Shown here piece after piece: positions 52,904 to 62,738 of a DNA stretch of 64,000 nucleotides. Source of the stretch: Planococcus salinarum. Lineage in GTDB: Bacteria > Bacillota > Bacilli > Bacillales_A > Planococcaceae. The stretch's first letter is position 1, and every line of letters starts with the position of its first letter. The position numbers were made by a program, and so were the translations under genes. Below the pieces are notes generated by a model. It had not been told where the DNA came from, searched no databases, and was given only the letters and a program-made list of their open reading frames with translations. The stretch spans positions 40,830 to 104,829 of the forward strand of contig NZ_VIFV01000010.1 in the NCBI RefSeq assembly GCF_007004625.1, written 5' to 3'.

Positions 52904-53983
52904 ATGAAGACACTCACTGTAGAAGCCTCCCATCCTTATCAGGTCCATATCGGCACCAGAGCCTTACGAGCATTGTACGAAGAATACAGGGAATTGATCG
53001 AGGATGCAGATAAAATTGGCATCATTGCGGATGAAACAGTTTTGAAATTGCATTCAAACTATTTTAAAATGCATGTGCCGAGTTCCGACAAAGTAAAATA
53101 CAAGGTGATTCCCTCCGGCGAACAGGCTAAATCCATCAGCACATATATGGATTGCCAGAGTTTTTTATTGCAGGAAGGATTTTCCAGAAACTCCCTCATC
53201 CTGGCTTTTGGTGGAGGGGCAACTGGCGATTTGGCGGGGTTTGTCGCTTCGACATTCATGAGAGGCATTCCGTTCATCCAAATTCCCACGACAATATTGG
53301 CCCATGACAGTGCAGTGGGGGGCAAAACGGCTATCAACCATGAGCTCGGAAAAAACATGATTGGTACGTTTTACCAACCGCTTGCAGTCCTTTACGATAC
53401 CCATTTTCTTTCGACATTGCCGGAGCAGGAACTTCGCTCTGGTATGGCAGAAGTCATCAAGCACGCTTTTATTTCAAATGAAGCCTGGCTGGATGAGTTG
53501 TTGGCCGTTACGGATTTCAACCAACTGAGCGACGGGGAATTGGCACTGCATCTGGAAAGAGGCATCGCCGTGAAGGCGGCGATCGTTGAAGAAGACGAAT
53601 ATGAAACAGGTGTGCGGAAATATTTGAATTTTGGCCATACCCTTGCCCATGCCATAGAAGCGGCGTCGGGTTATGGGAAAATTACGCACGGAGAAGCAGT
53701 TGCCATCGGTATGGCGTACGCACTGCTCCTGTCGGAACACGATAAATTCCAGCAGTTTCTGGAGTGGTGCAAAGCAAATGGCTATCCGCTCGAGTTGTTA
53801 AAAGGGATTCCTTTTGAAACGCTGCAAAGCTATATGAAAAAAGACAAAAAAACAGCCGGCGGTCTATTGAACTTCGTGCTTCTCCGCGAAACTGGCAGGC
53901 CTTTGATGGAAACGGTCGAAGCAGAGAAGGCAGAAAATGCATACACCGAACTATGCGCAACGATTGGAGAGATGCATATATGA
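52904..53983 (+). CDS. aroB: 3-dehydroquinate synthase
   Basis: Second shikimate-pathway step, NAD and metal dependent. The 359 residues contain GGGATGDLAGFVAST, the PTTILAHDSAVGGKTAIN loop, and metal-binding histidines in NFGHTLAHAIE and KITHGEAVAIGM. It starts 4 bp after the aroC stop, with its ribosome site (AAGGAG) inside aroC, and its stop overlaps the aroH ATG. Confidence 0.97.
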   Translation: MKTLTVEASHPYQVHIGTRALRALYEEYRELIEDADKIGIIADETVLKLHSNYFKMHVPSSDKVKYKVIPSGEQAKSISTYMDCQSFLLQEGFSRNSLILAFGGGATGDLAGFVASTFMRGIPFIQIPTTILAHDSAVGGKTAINHELGKNMIGTFYQPLAVLYDTHFLSTLPEQELRSGMAEVIKHAFISNEAWLDELLAVTDFNQLSDGELALHLERGIAVKAAIVEEDEYETGVRKYLNFGHTLAHAIEAASGYGKITHGEAVAIGMAYALLLSEHDKFQQFLEWCKANGYPLELLKGIPFETLQSYMKKDKKTAGGLLNFVLLRETGRPLMETVEAEKAENAYTELCATIGEMHI

Positions 53984-54363
53984 TGATGCGAGGCATTAGG
54001 GGAGCTATTACTGTTTCAGCCGATCACCCGGATGAAATCCTCAAAGAGACAAAGAAGTTGGTTTTGGAAATGGCAAAGGAAAATGATGTGGAGCCGGATC
54101 AGGTTGCATCCGTTGTCATTTCGACAACGACAGACATATCCTCCGCATTCCCGGCAAAAGCGGTTCGGACGATTGACAATTGGACCTATGTGCCGGTGAT
54201 GTGCACGCACGAAATGGATGTGCATGGCAGCATGCCTTTGTGCATACGTGTCATGATGCATGCCAATACTGAGAAGAGCCAGCAGGAGATTAACCATATA
54301 TATATGAATGAAGCTGTGAAATTGCGCCCGGATCTTATTAAAGACAGCAAGGTGGATATATAG
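53980..54363 (+). CDS. aroH: Chorismate mutase, AroH class
   Basis: Monofunctional trimeric mutase making prephenate. The 127 residues start MMMRGIRGAITV with the active-site Arg near position 7-8, and include PAKAVRTIDNWTYVPVMC and CIRVMMH, both in the AroH fold. Three ATG codons in a row (53980, 53983, 53986) are possible starts; the first overlaps the aroB stop. GGAGAG lies 9 nt upstream. TyrA follows at once; trpEDCFBA and hisC, which intervene in B. subtilis, are missing. Confidence 0.95.
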   Translation: MMMRGIRGAITVSADHPDEILKETKKLVLEMAKENDVEPDQVASVVISTTTDISSAFPAKAVRTIDNWTYVPVMCTHEMDVHGSMPLCIRVMMHANTEKSQQEINHIYMNEAVKLRPDLIKDSKVDI

Positions 54364-55451
54364 TGAAGACAAATATTCTGGTTATCGGGCTCGGCCTGAT
54401 CGGCGGATCTCTTGCGAAATCGCTGATGAGGCATGAGGACGCGATTGTTTATGGTTATGACGCGGACGCTTTGACGGTGCGGAAAGCATACAAGATGGGC
54501 ATCATCCACAAGCCGGTGCTGTCTCTCGAAGAAGCGGCGGCGGAAGCGGATTTCATTTTTTTTGCCACGCCGGTCGGCGCTGCAAAAAAACTCCTGCAGC
54601 AAAGCCGTTTCTGGAAACTGCGCAAGGATGTTATTCTCAGTGATACCGGCAGCACAAAAATGGAGATAATGGAAGCGGCGAAGGATCTCGAACACGTGTT
54701 TATCGGCGGCCATCCAATGGCCGGTTCCCATAAAAGCGGAGTAGAAGCGGCAAAAGAAGTCCTGTTTGAGAATGCCTATTATATTTTGACGCCGGGCCCT
54801 CTGGCCGGGGCAGCGCACATCAACAAATTAAAGGATTTACTGGCCGTAACAAAAGCGAAGGTTCATACACTGTCAGCAACAGAACATGATCATATGACAT
54901 CGATTGTCAGCCATTTCCCCCACCTGATCGCCGCCTCGCTTGTCCATCAGCTGGACAGGGAGCAGGAGTATCCGTTTACCCGGCAGCTTGCTGCGGGCGG
55001 GTTCAGGGACATTACCCGCATTGCTTCATCAGATCCCGTCATGTGGCGTGATATCACGACTCAAAATAACGGCATGATCACCCGGCAGCTTGCGCAGTGG
55101 ATTGATGAAATGGCAAACCTGAAAAAACTGCTTGAAGCAAACGAAGAAGAGCCGATAAGGCGTTATTTCGAAAAAGCCAAAATCGTCAGAGATCAACTGC
55201 CGATAGCCGGCCACGGAGCCATGTATTCTGTTTTCGACCTTTATATTGATGTTCCGGATGTTCCCGGCATCATTTCTGAATTGACCGGCTATCTCGCCGA
55301 AGAGCAGATCAGCATTGTCAATCTCCGGATACTGGAAACCCGTGAAGATGTTTTCGGTATTTTGGTGATCAGTTTTCAGACAGATGAAGATCGGCAACGG
55401 GCGAAAGCATGCATTGCTGCGAGAACTGTCTATGACGTATATATTTCCTGA
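54363..55451 (+). CDS. tyrA: Prephenate dehydrogenase with ACT domain (GTG start)
   Basis: Makes 4-hydroxyphenylpyruvate for tyrosine. The 362 residues have an N-terminal NAD domain (IGLGLIGGSLAKSL, Gly9-x-Gly11-xx-Gly14), the prephenate-binding GGHPMAGSHKSGVEAA and a C-terminal ACT domain (about 285-355, YIDVPDVPGIISELTGYLAE) expected to give feedback control by tyrosine. GTG 54363 shares its first base with the aroH stop; AAGGTGG lies upstream. Confidence 0.95.
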   Translation: MKTNILVIGLGLIGGSLAKSLMRHEDAIVYGYDADALTVRKAYKMGIIHKPVLSLEEAAAEADFIFFATPVGAAKKLLQQSRFWKLRKDVILSDTGSTKMEIMEAAKDLEHVFIGGHPMAGSHKSGVEAAKEVLFENAYYILTPGPLAGAAHINKLKDLLAVTKAKVHTLSATEHDHMTSIVSHFPHLIAASLVHQLDREQEYPFTRQLAAGGFRDITRIASSDPVMWRDITTQNNGMITRQLAQWIDEMANLKKLLEANEEEPIRRYFEKAKIVRDQLPIAGHGAMYSVFDLYIDVPDVPGIISELTGYLAEEQISIVNLRILETREDVFGILVISFQTDEDRQRAKACIAARTVYDVYIS

Positions 55452-55466
55452 GAGGAGGCAGAAAGA

Positions 55467-56750
55467 ATGCCGTTAAATCTTGAGTATAAGAAACCGGTTT
55501 TAAAGGGTACCATACAGGTTCCGGGAGATAAGTCGATTTCTCACCGTTCCATCATGTTCGGTGCAATGGCTTCCGGAAAAACTACAGTAGAAGGGTTTCT
55601 TCTCGGGGCGGATTGCTTGAGCACAATCAGCTGTTTCCGGAAACTTGGGGTCACAATAGATCTGGATGGAGATCGGGTGACGATTACCAGTGAAGGTGCT
55701 GCCGGGTGGAAAGAACCTGCTGCGATTTTGGATACCGGCAATTCCGGAACGACCACCCGTTTGATGCTGGGGCTATTGGCTGCGACAAATTTCCATTCAG
55801 TTGTTGCCGGCGATGATTCAATTGCCAAACGTCCGATGAAACGGATTGTCGAACCTTTGCGCCAAATGGGAGCAGACATCCGAGGACGCCAAAATGGTCA
55901 TTTTACGCCTTTGGCAATACAGGGTACCAAACTGTCAGCGATCAACTATACCCTGCCGGTTGCCAGCGCCCAGGTGAAATCTGCAATACTGCTGGCTGCT
56001 CTTTATGCTGATGGGATTACTCTTATCGAGGAACCTGTCGCAACCCGTGACCATACTGAAATCATGCTTGGTCATTTTGGAGCTGTGATAAAGCGTAGCG
56101 GCAATACCATTCGAGTGGGAGGCGGCCAGAAGCTTACAGCCAACCACGTAAAAGTTCCGGGCGATATTTCGTCCGCCGCATTTATGATAGGTGCGGCACT
56201 CATAACCCAGGGCAGTGAAATCCGGTTGACCAATGTGGGAACAAACCCGACCAGAACGGGAATACTGGATGTTATTGGACAAATGGGGGCAGACTTTGAA
56301 ATGGAAGAAACTGCTGTGGAAGGTGAACGCTCGGCTGACCTGGTCATCCGGTCGTCACGCCTGAAGGGAATAGAAATCGGAGGCGCCCTCATTCCGAGAT
56401 TGATTGATGAAATCCCGGTCATTGCGCTGATAGCGACGCAGTGCCACGGGACGACAGTGATAAAAGATGCTGAGGAATTGCGCGTCAAAGAAACAGACCG
56501 CATTTCTGCGGTGGTGGATGAGCTGGCAAAAATGGGTGCGGATATCACTGCCACCAGCGACGGCATGATCATAAATGGACCGACTCCGCTGACAGGTGCA
56601 GAAATGAAAACCTACGGCGACCACAGGCTTGGCATGATGGCTGCTGTCGCTTCCCTGACAGCAGACGGCCCTGTAACAATCGATGATCCGGATTGCATCG
56701 CTGTCTCATATCCGGGCTTTATGGAACATCTTAAAAGACTGATTGACTGA
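55467..56750 (+). CDS. aroA: EPSP synthase (3-phosphoshikimate 1-carboxyvinyltransferase)
   Basis: Sixth shikimate step, adding enolpyruvyl from PEP to shikimate 3-phosphate; AroE in B. subtilis naming. The 427 residues include [32 protein letters not shown] and [14 protein letters not shown]. The GNSGTTTRL form in place of GNAGTAMRP places it in the class II group, which is typically less sensitive to glyphosate. GAGAGGAGG precedes the ATG. Confidence 0.96.
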   Translation: MPLNLEYKKPVLKGTIQVPGDKSISHRSIMFGAMASGKTTVEGFLLGADCLSTISCFRKLGVTIDLDGDRVTITSEGAAGWKEPAAILDTGNSGTTTRLMLGLLAATNFHSVVAGDDSIAKRPMKRIVEPLRQMGADIRGRQNGHFTPLAIQGTKLSAINYTLPVASAQVKSAILLAALYADGITLIEEPVATRDHTEIMLGHFGAVIKRSGNTIRVGGGQKLTANHVKVPGDISSAAFMIGAALITQGSEIRLTNVGTNPTRTGILDVIGQMGADFEMEETAVEGERSADLVIRSSRLKGIEIGGALIPRLIDEIPVIALIATQCHGTTVIKDAEELRVKETDRISAVVDELAKMGADITATSDGMIINGPTPLTGAEMKTYGDHRLGMMAAVASLTADGPVTIDDPDCIAVSYPGFMEHLKRLID

Positions 56751-56771
56751 CTCTCCTTCGGGGGGGTTTTT
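56749..56771 (+). terminator. possible weak terminator after aroA
   Basis: CTCTCC-TTCG-GGGGGG pairs with a stable tetraloop and G-U pairs, followed by five T. Short and imperfect. Confidence 0.45.
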
Positions 56772-56834
56772 ATTATGCTTAAAACAGCGTATCGTGTAGG
56801 ATGGAGTAAGGAAACTGAAAGAAAAGGTGATTGT

Positions 56835-58088
56835 ATGGCAACTGTAGAAGACGTTCAAAAAGCTGTGGAACTTGGGGACATGGCAAAGGTCAATTCCCTG
56901 CTCGATACCTATTTATTGAGCGGCGATCCCGATGAGCAATACGGCTTGTCGGAATGGCTCGGGGAAATCGGCTTTGTCGAAGAAGCGATAAAAGTATTGG
57001 AACATCTCGAATATCTTTTTCCGGAAGAAAGCCAATTGAAAATCGACAGGGCAAATCTGCTGATCGAAGCGGACCGGGAAGATGAAGCGTTGAACCTGCT
57101 GATGGAAGTTCCAAAAGACGACGAATACTATCCGCAGGCATTGGTTACTCTGGCGGATCTGTTCCAGCTTCAGGGATTGATGGAAGCTGCTGAAAACCGG
57201 TTGGATGAAGCCATCGGGCTGTTGCCGGAGGAACCCCTTCTGATGCAGGCCAAAGCGGAATTGCTGCTGGACTCAGGCAGGTATTTGGAATCCGCAAAAA
57301 TTTATCGGGATCTGAACGCTGCAGGAATTGAATTGGAGGGTGTGAACTTTTCAGAAAGGCTGGCAGAGGTTTATAGCGCTGGAGCAGCTTATGAAGAAGC
57401 ATTGCCTTATTATGAAGAAGCTTTGAAGAACCAGGTGCAGCCGGATGTTCTTTTCGGCGCAGCAGTCGCTGCATTCCAGACCCGCCAGTACGACCGAGCA
57501 GTGGGACGGCTCGACGAATTGATCATTCTCGATCCCGATTATTTTTCAGCCTATCTGCTGAAAGCCCAAAGCCTGAATATGGCCGAAGATTACAAGGGGG
57601 CTTATGAAGCTGTTAAAGAAGGATTGAAAAGGGACGAGTTCGATAAAGAGTTATATCTTTTTGCCGGCAAACTGGCGATGAAACTCGGCAGCACGGAAGA
57701 AGGTGTGGAACATCTGCGGCAGGCGGTCGCTCTTGATCCGGAATACATGGAGGCGATTTATGCGCTTGCAGCCTATTTCCATTCCAACGAAATGGATGAA
57801 GACGTTCTTGAGTTGGCAGAAGCAGTGGTGGCAAGCGGTGATGATTGGGCCGGGTTGTATCCGATGATTGCGGAATCCTATGAACGCACCGAACAGTTTG
57901 AGAAAGCCTCTTCCTACTTTGAATTGGCCTACCCGTCTTTCCGTGATGATTCGGACTTTCTCGGAAAATATGCCCGATTCCTTATCGAAGAAGGAAAAAG
58001 GGAGCGTGCTCTTGAAGTTATTAAGGAATTGCAGGTTTTGGAACCTGAAAATCAGGAATGGCTGGACATGCAGCAATCTTTTGAATGA
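56835..58088 (+). CDS. ypiA: YpiA-like tetratricopeptide repeat protein
   Basis: A 417-residue soluble protein built almost wholly of helical TPR-type repeats (for example YDRAVGRLDELIILDPDYFSA, EGVEHLRQAVALDPEYMEA, EKASSYFELAYPSFRDDSD), a scaffold for protein-protein contacts. The ATG 56835 follows AAAGGTGA; the frame extends to 56775 without homology. No enzymatic motif. Position before ypiB-ypiF-qcrABC is as in B. subtilis. Confidence 0.9.
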   Translation: MATVEDVQKAVELGDMAKVNSLLDTYLLSGDPDEQYGLSEWLGEIGFVEEAIKVLEHLEYLFPEESQLKIDRANLLIEADREDEALNLLMEVPKDDEYYPQALVTLADLFQLQGLMEAAENRLDEAIGLLPEEPLLMQAKAELLLDSGRYLESAKIYRDLNAAGIELEGVNFSERLAEVYSAGAAYEEALPYYEEALKNQVQPDVLFGAAVAAFQTRQYDRAVGRLDELIILDPDYFSAYLLKAQSLNMAEDYKGAYEAVKEGLKRDEFDKELYLFAGKLAMKLGSTEEGVEHLRQAVALDPEYMEAIYALAAYFHSNEMDEDVLELAEAVVASGDDWAGLYPMIAESYERTEQFEKASSYFELAYPSFRDDSDFLGKYARFLIEEGKRERALEVIKELQVLEPENQEWLDMQQSFE

Positions 58089-58102
58089 AAGGAGGAGTTA
58101 TC

Positions 58103-58666
58103 ATGACCGCTTCCGTTTCGGTTGGAGATAAAAAGCAATTTGTCCGCTGGTTTCTTCAATCGTATAAAATGAAACGCCGCGAATGTATTTGGATCTTGAA
58201 CTATATGCTCAGCAATGAAGAACTGTTGGAGAAAACCCATTTTGTTGAAGAGGCGCATTATTGTCCGCGCGCAATGGTCATGTCCTCAACGGAATCAAAA
58301 GAACTGCCGTTCCGTTTTTATAAGGGCAATTTGATGACTGCAGATGCAGAGAAGTCTTTTCATGACCTGCGCTTGAATCCGGAACAGGATTTATACCTGC
58401 AATTGAATTTTCCGAACCGGCCGCCTTCTCCACTGTATCTTTCCGTGCTGGAAGAAAATCCATATATTCCGATGGATGAAACAATCAGTGCCGAAGACCG
58501 GAAGCTGGCGGAAGAGGTGCTGGCGGAGAGCCTGTCTTCTTTCCAGGAAGAAACGATTCTCAAACAGATTGATGAAGCCCTCGATGCAAATGACAAAGAA
58601 AAGTTTTTTGAACTTTCATCGTTGCTGCATAACATAAAAATGATCAAAAAATTGGAAGGTGAGTAA
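58103..58666 (+). CDS. ypiB: YpiB-like UPF0302 protein with IDEAL domain
   Basis: A 187-residue protein. The N-terminal UPF0302 domain has FVRWFLQSYKMKRRECIWILNYML and AHYCPRAMVMS. The last about 40 residues (LKQIDEALDANDKEKFFELS) form an IDEAL motif, a short helical module found in several Firmicutes regulators. ATG 58103 follows AAAGGAGGAG. Role unknown; linked by position to ypiF and the qcr genes. Confidence 0.9.
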   Translation: MTASVSVGDKKQFVRWFLQSYKMKRRECIWILNYMLSNEELLEKTHFVEEAHYCPRAMVMSSTESKELPFRFYKGNLMTADAEKSFHDLRLNPEQDLYLQLNFPNRPPSPLYLSVLEENPYIPMDETISAEDRKLAEEVLAESLSSFQEETILKQIDEALDANDKEKFFELSSLLHNIKMIKKLEGE

Positions 58667-58671
58667 ATCTC

Positions 58672-59115
58672 ATGCATTTTATCGGCAAAGACATGGACCA
58701 ATATCTCAGCCAGCAGGAATATGTTGACACTGCGGTTGTGCCTCTTCTGGAGCTTGATTTAAGCCCCTCCGGCCTGAAATCGAGTGCCGGTGCTTCTGAA
58801 TATCTGCAATCCTTGACGGCTCTGCTTGAAAAACAGTTCAGAGGCCGTATTCTTTTGTTCCCTCCGGTCACTTATACGAGCGGAGCGGACAGAGTGAGGC
58901 TGGCGGAGGAAATTTCAACTGAAATGAAAAGAGCTGCTTTCAAGCACGTATTCTATATGACCACAGATGCCGAATGGCGGTCGGTCGATCAACTCGAAAA
59001 TGTACTGTGGCTGCCGGCAATTCCAACGGAACATATGGACAGGAATTTCAAGCAATCTGTCATGGAAGACCAGTTGCGGCAGGTTCTCCCACTTTTTATC
59101 AAAGAATGGTCATAA
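58672..59115 (+). CDS. ypiF: YpiF-like DUF2487 protein
   Basis: A 147-residue soluble protein matching DUF2487/YpiF by context and sequence (DTAVVPLLELDLS, GRILLFPPVTYTSG). It lies between ypiB (5-bp gap) and qcrA as in B. subtilis, where it belongs to the ypiABF-qcrABC cluster. GGTGAG precedes the ATG. No catalytic motif recognised. Confidence 0.86.
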   Translation: MHFIGKDMDQYLSQQEYVDTAVVPLLELDLSPSGLKSSAGASEYLQSLTALLEKQFRGRILLFPPVTYTSGADRVRLAEEISTEMKRAAFKHVFYMTTDAEWRSVDQLENVLWLPAIPTEHMDRNFKQSVMEDQLRQVLPLFIKEWS

Positions 59116-59263
59116 GCTTCATGAAATGTTCACAAACTGGCAATTAGCTTCACAGCTTTATTGACCTGCACTTTTTATTGATATATCATTAAGTTGTCCT
59201 AGTAATTATATTTGAATGAGTATGTCCATTGGACTGACCTTGAATGTTAGAGGGGGGAAAAGG

Positions 59264-59767
59264 ATGAGTAACAATCGTGTATCACGACGTCAATTTTTGG
59301 GCTACACATTAACAGGTGTAGGTGGATTCATGGCAGCAGGTATGCTGATGCCTATGGTGCGTTTTGCAGTTGACCCGGTTCTTCAACAGAAGGGCGGAGG
59401 CGACTTCGTATTGACAGACCAGCGAGCGGAAGATGTCACTGAAGAACCAGTGCGCGTCGACTTTACATTTGAACAAACTGATGCATGGTATGTATCTGAA
59501 GTAACAAATTCAGCTTGGGTGTACAGAGACGGCGACATATTAATCGCGCTTTCACCTGTCTGTAAACATTTGGGATGTACAGTCAACTGGGCCGGTGATC
59601 CGGAAAAGCCGAACCAATTTTTCTGCCCGTGCCACGCCGGACGTTATGAGAAAAATGGGCTGAATGTTCCAGGCACACCACCGCTTGGGCCACTCGATCA
59701 GTATGAAGTCGAGGAACAGGATGGCTATGTAGCCATCGGAGCAATAAAACTGAACACATTAGTTTAA
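59264..59767 (+). CDS. qcrA: QcrA, Rieske iron-sulfur subunit of the menaquinol:cytochrome c reductase
   Basis: A 167-residue subunit with a twin-arginine-like start (VSRRQFLGYTLTGVGGF) and one membrane anchor (about 13-33). The Rieske cluster site is CKHLGC and CPCHAG: ligands Cys100, His102, Cys121, His124, with Cys105 and Cys123 for the disulfide. ATG 59264 follows GGGGGGAAAAGG; the frame extends to 59216 without homology. First gene of qcrABC. Confidence 0.96.
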   Translation: MSNNRVSRRQFLGYTLTGVGGFMAAGMLMPMVRFAVDPVLQQKGGGDFVLTDQRAEDVTEEPVRVDFTFEQTDAWYVSEVTNSAWVYRDGDILIALSPVCKHLGCTVNWAGDPEKPNQFFCPCHAGRYEKNGLNVPGTPPLGPLDQYEVEEQDGYVAIGAIKLNTLV

Positions 59768-59788
59768 TAGTTAGGGGGTACGACACCA

Positions 59789-60463
59789 GTGCTAAACAAG
59801 TTATATGATTGGGTTGATGAGCGTCTGGACATTACGCCGATCTGGCGTGATATTGCGGACCATGAAGTACCGGAACACGTAAACCCCGCACACCACTTTT
59901 CGGCATTCGTTTATTGTTTTGGGGGATTGACGTTCTTCATCACGGTAATTCAGATCTTATCCGGTATGTTCTTAACTATGTACTACGTACCAGATATCGA
60001 GAATGCATGGCAGTCGGTTTATTATCTTCAGAATGAAGTAGCATTCGGGGAAATTGTGCGCGGTATGCACCACTGGGGAGCTTCTCTTGTAGTAGTTATG
60101 ATTTTCCTCCATACGCTTCGCGTATTCTTCACCGGTTCTTACAAGAAACCGCGTGAATTGAACTGGGTTGTCGGCGTATTGCTGTTCGGTGTTATCCTTG
60201 GATTGAGTTTCACTGGTTACCTTCTTCCATGGGATATGAAAGCATTATTCGCGACTAAGGTTGGTATTGAAATCGCTGCATCTGTTCCAGTAATCGGCGG
60301 TATGATCAAAGTCCTGCTTGCCGGGGATTCAACGATTCTTGGTGCACAAACCTTAACCCGTTTCTTCGCAATTCATGTATTCTTCTTGCCTGCCGCTTTG
60401 CTTGGGTTGCTCGGTGCGCATTTTATCATGATTCGGAGACAGGGTATTTCAGGCCCATTGTAA
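59789..60463 (+). CDS. qcrB: QcrB, cytochrome b6-type subunit (GTG start)
   Basis: A 224-residue four-span cytochrome b like b6 of chloroplasts. Heme-ligand histidines are in MHHWGAS, LHTLRVF and the last span (FAIHVFFLPA, GAHFIMIRRQG). The initiator is GTG 59789 after AGGGGG. Oxidises menaquinol with QcrA. Confidence 0.95.
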   Translation: MLNKLYDWVDERLDITPIWRDIADHEVPEHVNPAHHFSAFVYCFGGLTFFITVIQILSGMFLTMYYVPDIENAWQSVYYLQNEVAFGEIVRGMHHWGASLVVVMIFLHTLRVFFTGSYKKPRELNWVVGVLLFGVILGLSFTGYLLPWDMKALFATKVGIEIAASVPVIGGMIKVLLAGDSTILGAQTLTRFFAIHVFFLPAALLGLLGAHFIMIRRQGISGPL

Positions 60464-60501
60464 GCAATGGGGCTTAATGGATTTTTAAAGGAGGGGACAC
60501 T

Positions 60502-61284
60502 ATGCATCGCGGAAAAGGGATGAAATTTGTAGGGGATTCGCGCGTACCATCTTTGGAGCATCGCAAGCCGAATATCCCGAAGGATTATTCCGAATACCCT
60601 GGTAAGACAGAAGCTTTCTGGCCAAACTTCCTTTTGAAAGAATGGATGATCGGCTCAGTGTTCTTGATCGGGTATCTGCTTTTGACTGTCGCTCACCCGT
60701 CGCCTCTAGAGGGTCAGGCGGATCCGACTGATACAGCATATATTCCATTGCCAGACTGGTATTTCTTATTCTTATACCAATTACTTAAGTACGAATTCGC
60801 TTCAGGCCCATTCAATGTCGTGGGTGCCATCATCATTCCAGGACTCGCTTTTGGCGCATTGATGCTGGCTCCATTCTTGGATCGCGGTGAAGAAAGAAGA
60901 CCATCAAAACGGCCATTGCCAACTGGATTCATGCTTCTTGGAATCGTTTCCATCATTTTCCTGACTTGGGAATCTGTCGCTAATCATGACTGGGAAGCTG
61001 CTGAAGCTCAAGGCGAGATTACACAAGAAGTTGAGATCGATACATCCGATCCCGGCTATGAAATTTACTCCCAAGCCACCTGTATCAGCTGTCACGGCGA
61101 TAACCTCGAAGGAGCAGTCGGACCTACACTTGTAGGAACCGGTTTGACTCCTGAAGAAATTGCTGAAATTGCTGTCAACGGTATCGAAGAGGGCGGAGTA
61201 CAATCTATGCCGCCTTCATGGGATGGTACTGAAGAAAATCTGCAGGTCTTGTCTGAGTTCATCGCTGGCCTGGAAGCAGAATAA
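60502..61284 (+). CDS. qcrC: QcrC, fused subunit IV / cytochrome c subunit
   Basis: A 260-residue fusion characteristic of Bacilli. The N-terminal two thirds resemble b6f subunit IV with three membrane spans and LPDWYFLFLYQLLKYE. The C-terminal domain is cytochrome c with one heme site CISCH (Cys194, Cys197, His198) and a likely axial Met in SMPPSW. Heme attachment depends on the resABC system encoded 35 kb upstream. AAAGGAGGGG precedes the ATG. Confidence 0.96.
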   Translation: MHRGKGMKFVGDSRVPSLEHRKPNIPKDYSEYPGKTEAFWPNFLLKEWMIGSVFLIGYLLLTVAHPSPLEGQADPTDTAYIPLPDWYFLFLYQLLKYEFASGPFNVVGAIIIPGLAFGALMLAPFLDRGEERRPSKRPLPTGFMLLGIVSIIFLTWESVANHDWEAAEAQGEITQEVEIDTSDPGYEIYSQATCISCHGDNLEGAVGPTLVGTGLTPEEIAEIAVNGIEEGGVQSMPPSWDGTEENLQVLSEFIAGLEAE

Positions 61285-61290
61285 CATATT

Positions 61291-61320
61291 AAAAAAGAGC
61301 CGGGAAACCGGCTCTTTTTT
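61291..61320 (+). terminator. qcrABC terminator
   Basis: AAAAAAGAGCCGG-GAAA-CCGGCTCTTTTTT, perfect 13-bp stem and tetraloop, symmetric on both strands. Confidence 0.95.
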
Positions 61321-61344
61321 GCTATCTTGAGAGGACGGAACTGA

Positions 61345-61968
61345 ATGTTTTCCTTTGTAAATAAACTTTCTGCATGGCTTATGTTCAAGCCATTTCTCCT
61401 GCTGCTGTTTTTTATAAATCTGGGAGGAACAATTTATGGATACATATGGTATGGATGGCAAATGGCTGTTACAGAACCGAAATTTCTACTGTTTGTTCCG
61501 GACAGCCCGACGGCCAGTCTGTTTTTTACCATCGTCCTCGGATTATGGTTGATCGGCAAGCAGAACAGCCTGGTTGAAGCGTTGGCATTTATAACCTTAA
61601 TCAAATACGGATTATGGGCAGTGGTGATGAATCTCCTGACACTCTGGCAGACAGGGGACATCGGTTGGATCGGTTGGATGCTTGTGGTATCCCATTTTGC
61701 AATGGCGATGCAGGCAGTGCTTTATATCGATCATTACCGGTTCGGCTGGCTTGCAGCAGCCCTTGCTGCCGTTTGGACGTTGCATAACGATGTAATCGAT
61801 TATGTGTTCGGCCAAATGCCGATTTACAGCAGTTTGTCCGAGTTCAGCAATGGGATTGGCTATTTCACTTTCTGGCTTTCGATTGGCTGCATAGCGTTTG
61901 CTTTGTTTGTTTCATGGCTTCATAAACCCGCATCGTTTCAGTTGACCAAAACTGACCAAAGCAGGTAA
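61345..61968 (+). CDS. ypjA: YpjA-like DUF1405 membrane protein
   Basis: A 207-residue protein with about six membrane spans and the DUF1405 features INLGGTIYGYIWYGWQ and FLLFVPDSPTASLFF. Function unknown. It follows qcrC as in B. subtilis, but ypjB, a sporulation-linked gene there, does not follow. GAGAGGACGG precedes the ATG. Confidence 0.9.
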   Translation: MFSFVNKLSAWLMFKPFLLLLFFINLGGTIYGYIWYGWQMAVTEPKFLLFVPDSPTASLFFTIVLGLWLIGKQNSLVEALAFITLIKYGLWAVVMNLLTLWQTGDIGWIGWMLVVSHFAMAMQAVLYIDHYRFGWLAAALAAVWTLHNDVIDYVFGQMPIYSSLSEFSNGIGYFTFWLSIGCIAFALFVSWLHKPASFQLTKTDQSR

Positions 61969-62009
61969 AATAGAGTTAACAGACAACTAAGAAAGGGTGT
62001 TATTTCTAT

Positions 62010-62693
62010 ATGGGATTAGGTTCTTACCTCATTTATTTCGCCGTTTTGCTATTACTGCCTTTATGGGCCCAATTTAAATTAAAAAAAACGTACAAAAAAT
62101 ATTCGAAAATCCGTTCCACTTCCGGCCATACCGGAGCAGAAGTGGCCCGCATCATTCTGGACGAAAATGGCCTGTTTGACGTTAAAGTCATCGAAAGCCG
62201 GGGAATGTTGAGCGATCATTATAACCCGTTGAAAAAAACTGTGGCGCTTTCCAGCCATAACTATCATGAAGCTTCTGTCGCAGGTACAGCTGTAGCGGCT
62301 CATGAAGTGGGGCACGCAATTCAGGATGCGGAAGATTATTCCTTCCTTCGCTTGCGCCACCGCCTTGTGCCGGTAGTGAATATTTCATCCAACATGTCGT
62401 GGATATTCATCATGATCGGAATTTTTTCGTCCATCAGTGGAGCTTTGCTGATCGGCATCATCCTGCTGGCAATGGGCGTCTTGTTCCAGATCATCACCCT
62501 GCCGGTTGAATTCAACGCATCCAACCGGGCAATGGACCAAATGCTGTCAGCCAATATCATCCGCAACGAGGAAGAACCTCATGCAAAGAAAGTATTGAAT
62601 GCAGCAGCGATGACGTATGTCGCTGCAACAGCAGTCGCTGTGATTGAACTAGCGCGTCTCCTATTGATCTATACCGGCATGAACCGTTCGTAA
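62010..62693 (+). CDS. yugP: YugP-like zinc metallopeptidase, membrane-bound
   Basis: A 227-residue membrane protein with an N-terminal span (about 5-22), then HExxH zinc site AAHEVGHAIQ (His98, Glu99, His102), LPVEFNASNRAM and two to three further spans in the second half. It matches the neutral zinc metallopeptidase (YugP, DUF-type peptidase) family in length and motifs; substrate unknown. GAAAGGGTG precedes the ATG. Its terminator is directly followed by a group II intron. Confidence 0.9.
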   Translation: MGLGSYLIYFAVLLLLPLWAQFKLKKTYKKYSKIRSTSGHTGAEVARIILDENGLFDVKVIESRGMLSDHYNPLKKTVALSSHNYHEASVAGTAVAAHEVGHAIQDAEDYSFLRLRHRLVPVVNISSNMSWIFIMIGIFSSISGALLIGIILLAMGVLFQIITLPVEFNASNRAMDQMLSANIIRNEEEPHAKKVLNAAAMTYVAATAVAVIELARLLLIYTGMNRS

Positions 62694-62700
62694 AAATAGT

Positions 62701-62737
62701 AAAACCGTCCCGAAGTGAAAATCGGGACGGTTTTTTT
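62701..62737 (+). terminator. yugP terminator, target of the intron insertion
   Basis: AAAACCGTCCCGA / TCGGGACGGTTTT perfect 13-bp stem, 8-nt loop, run of T to 62737. The intron 5' end is the next base but one. Confidence 0.95.
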
Positions 62738-62738
62738 G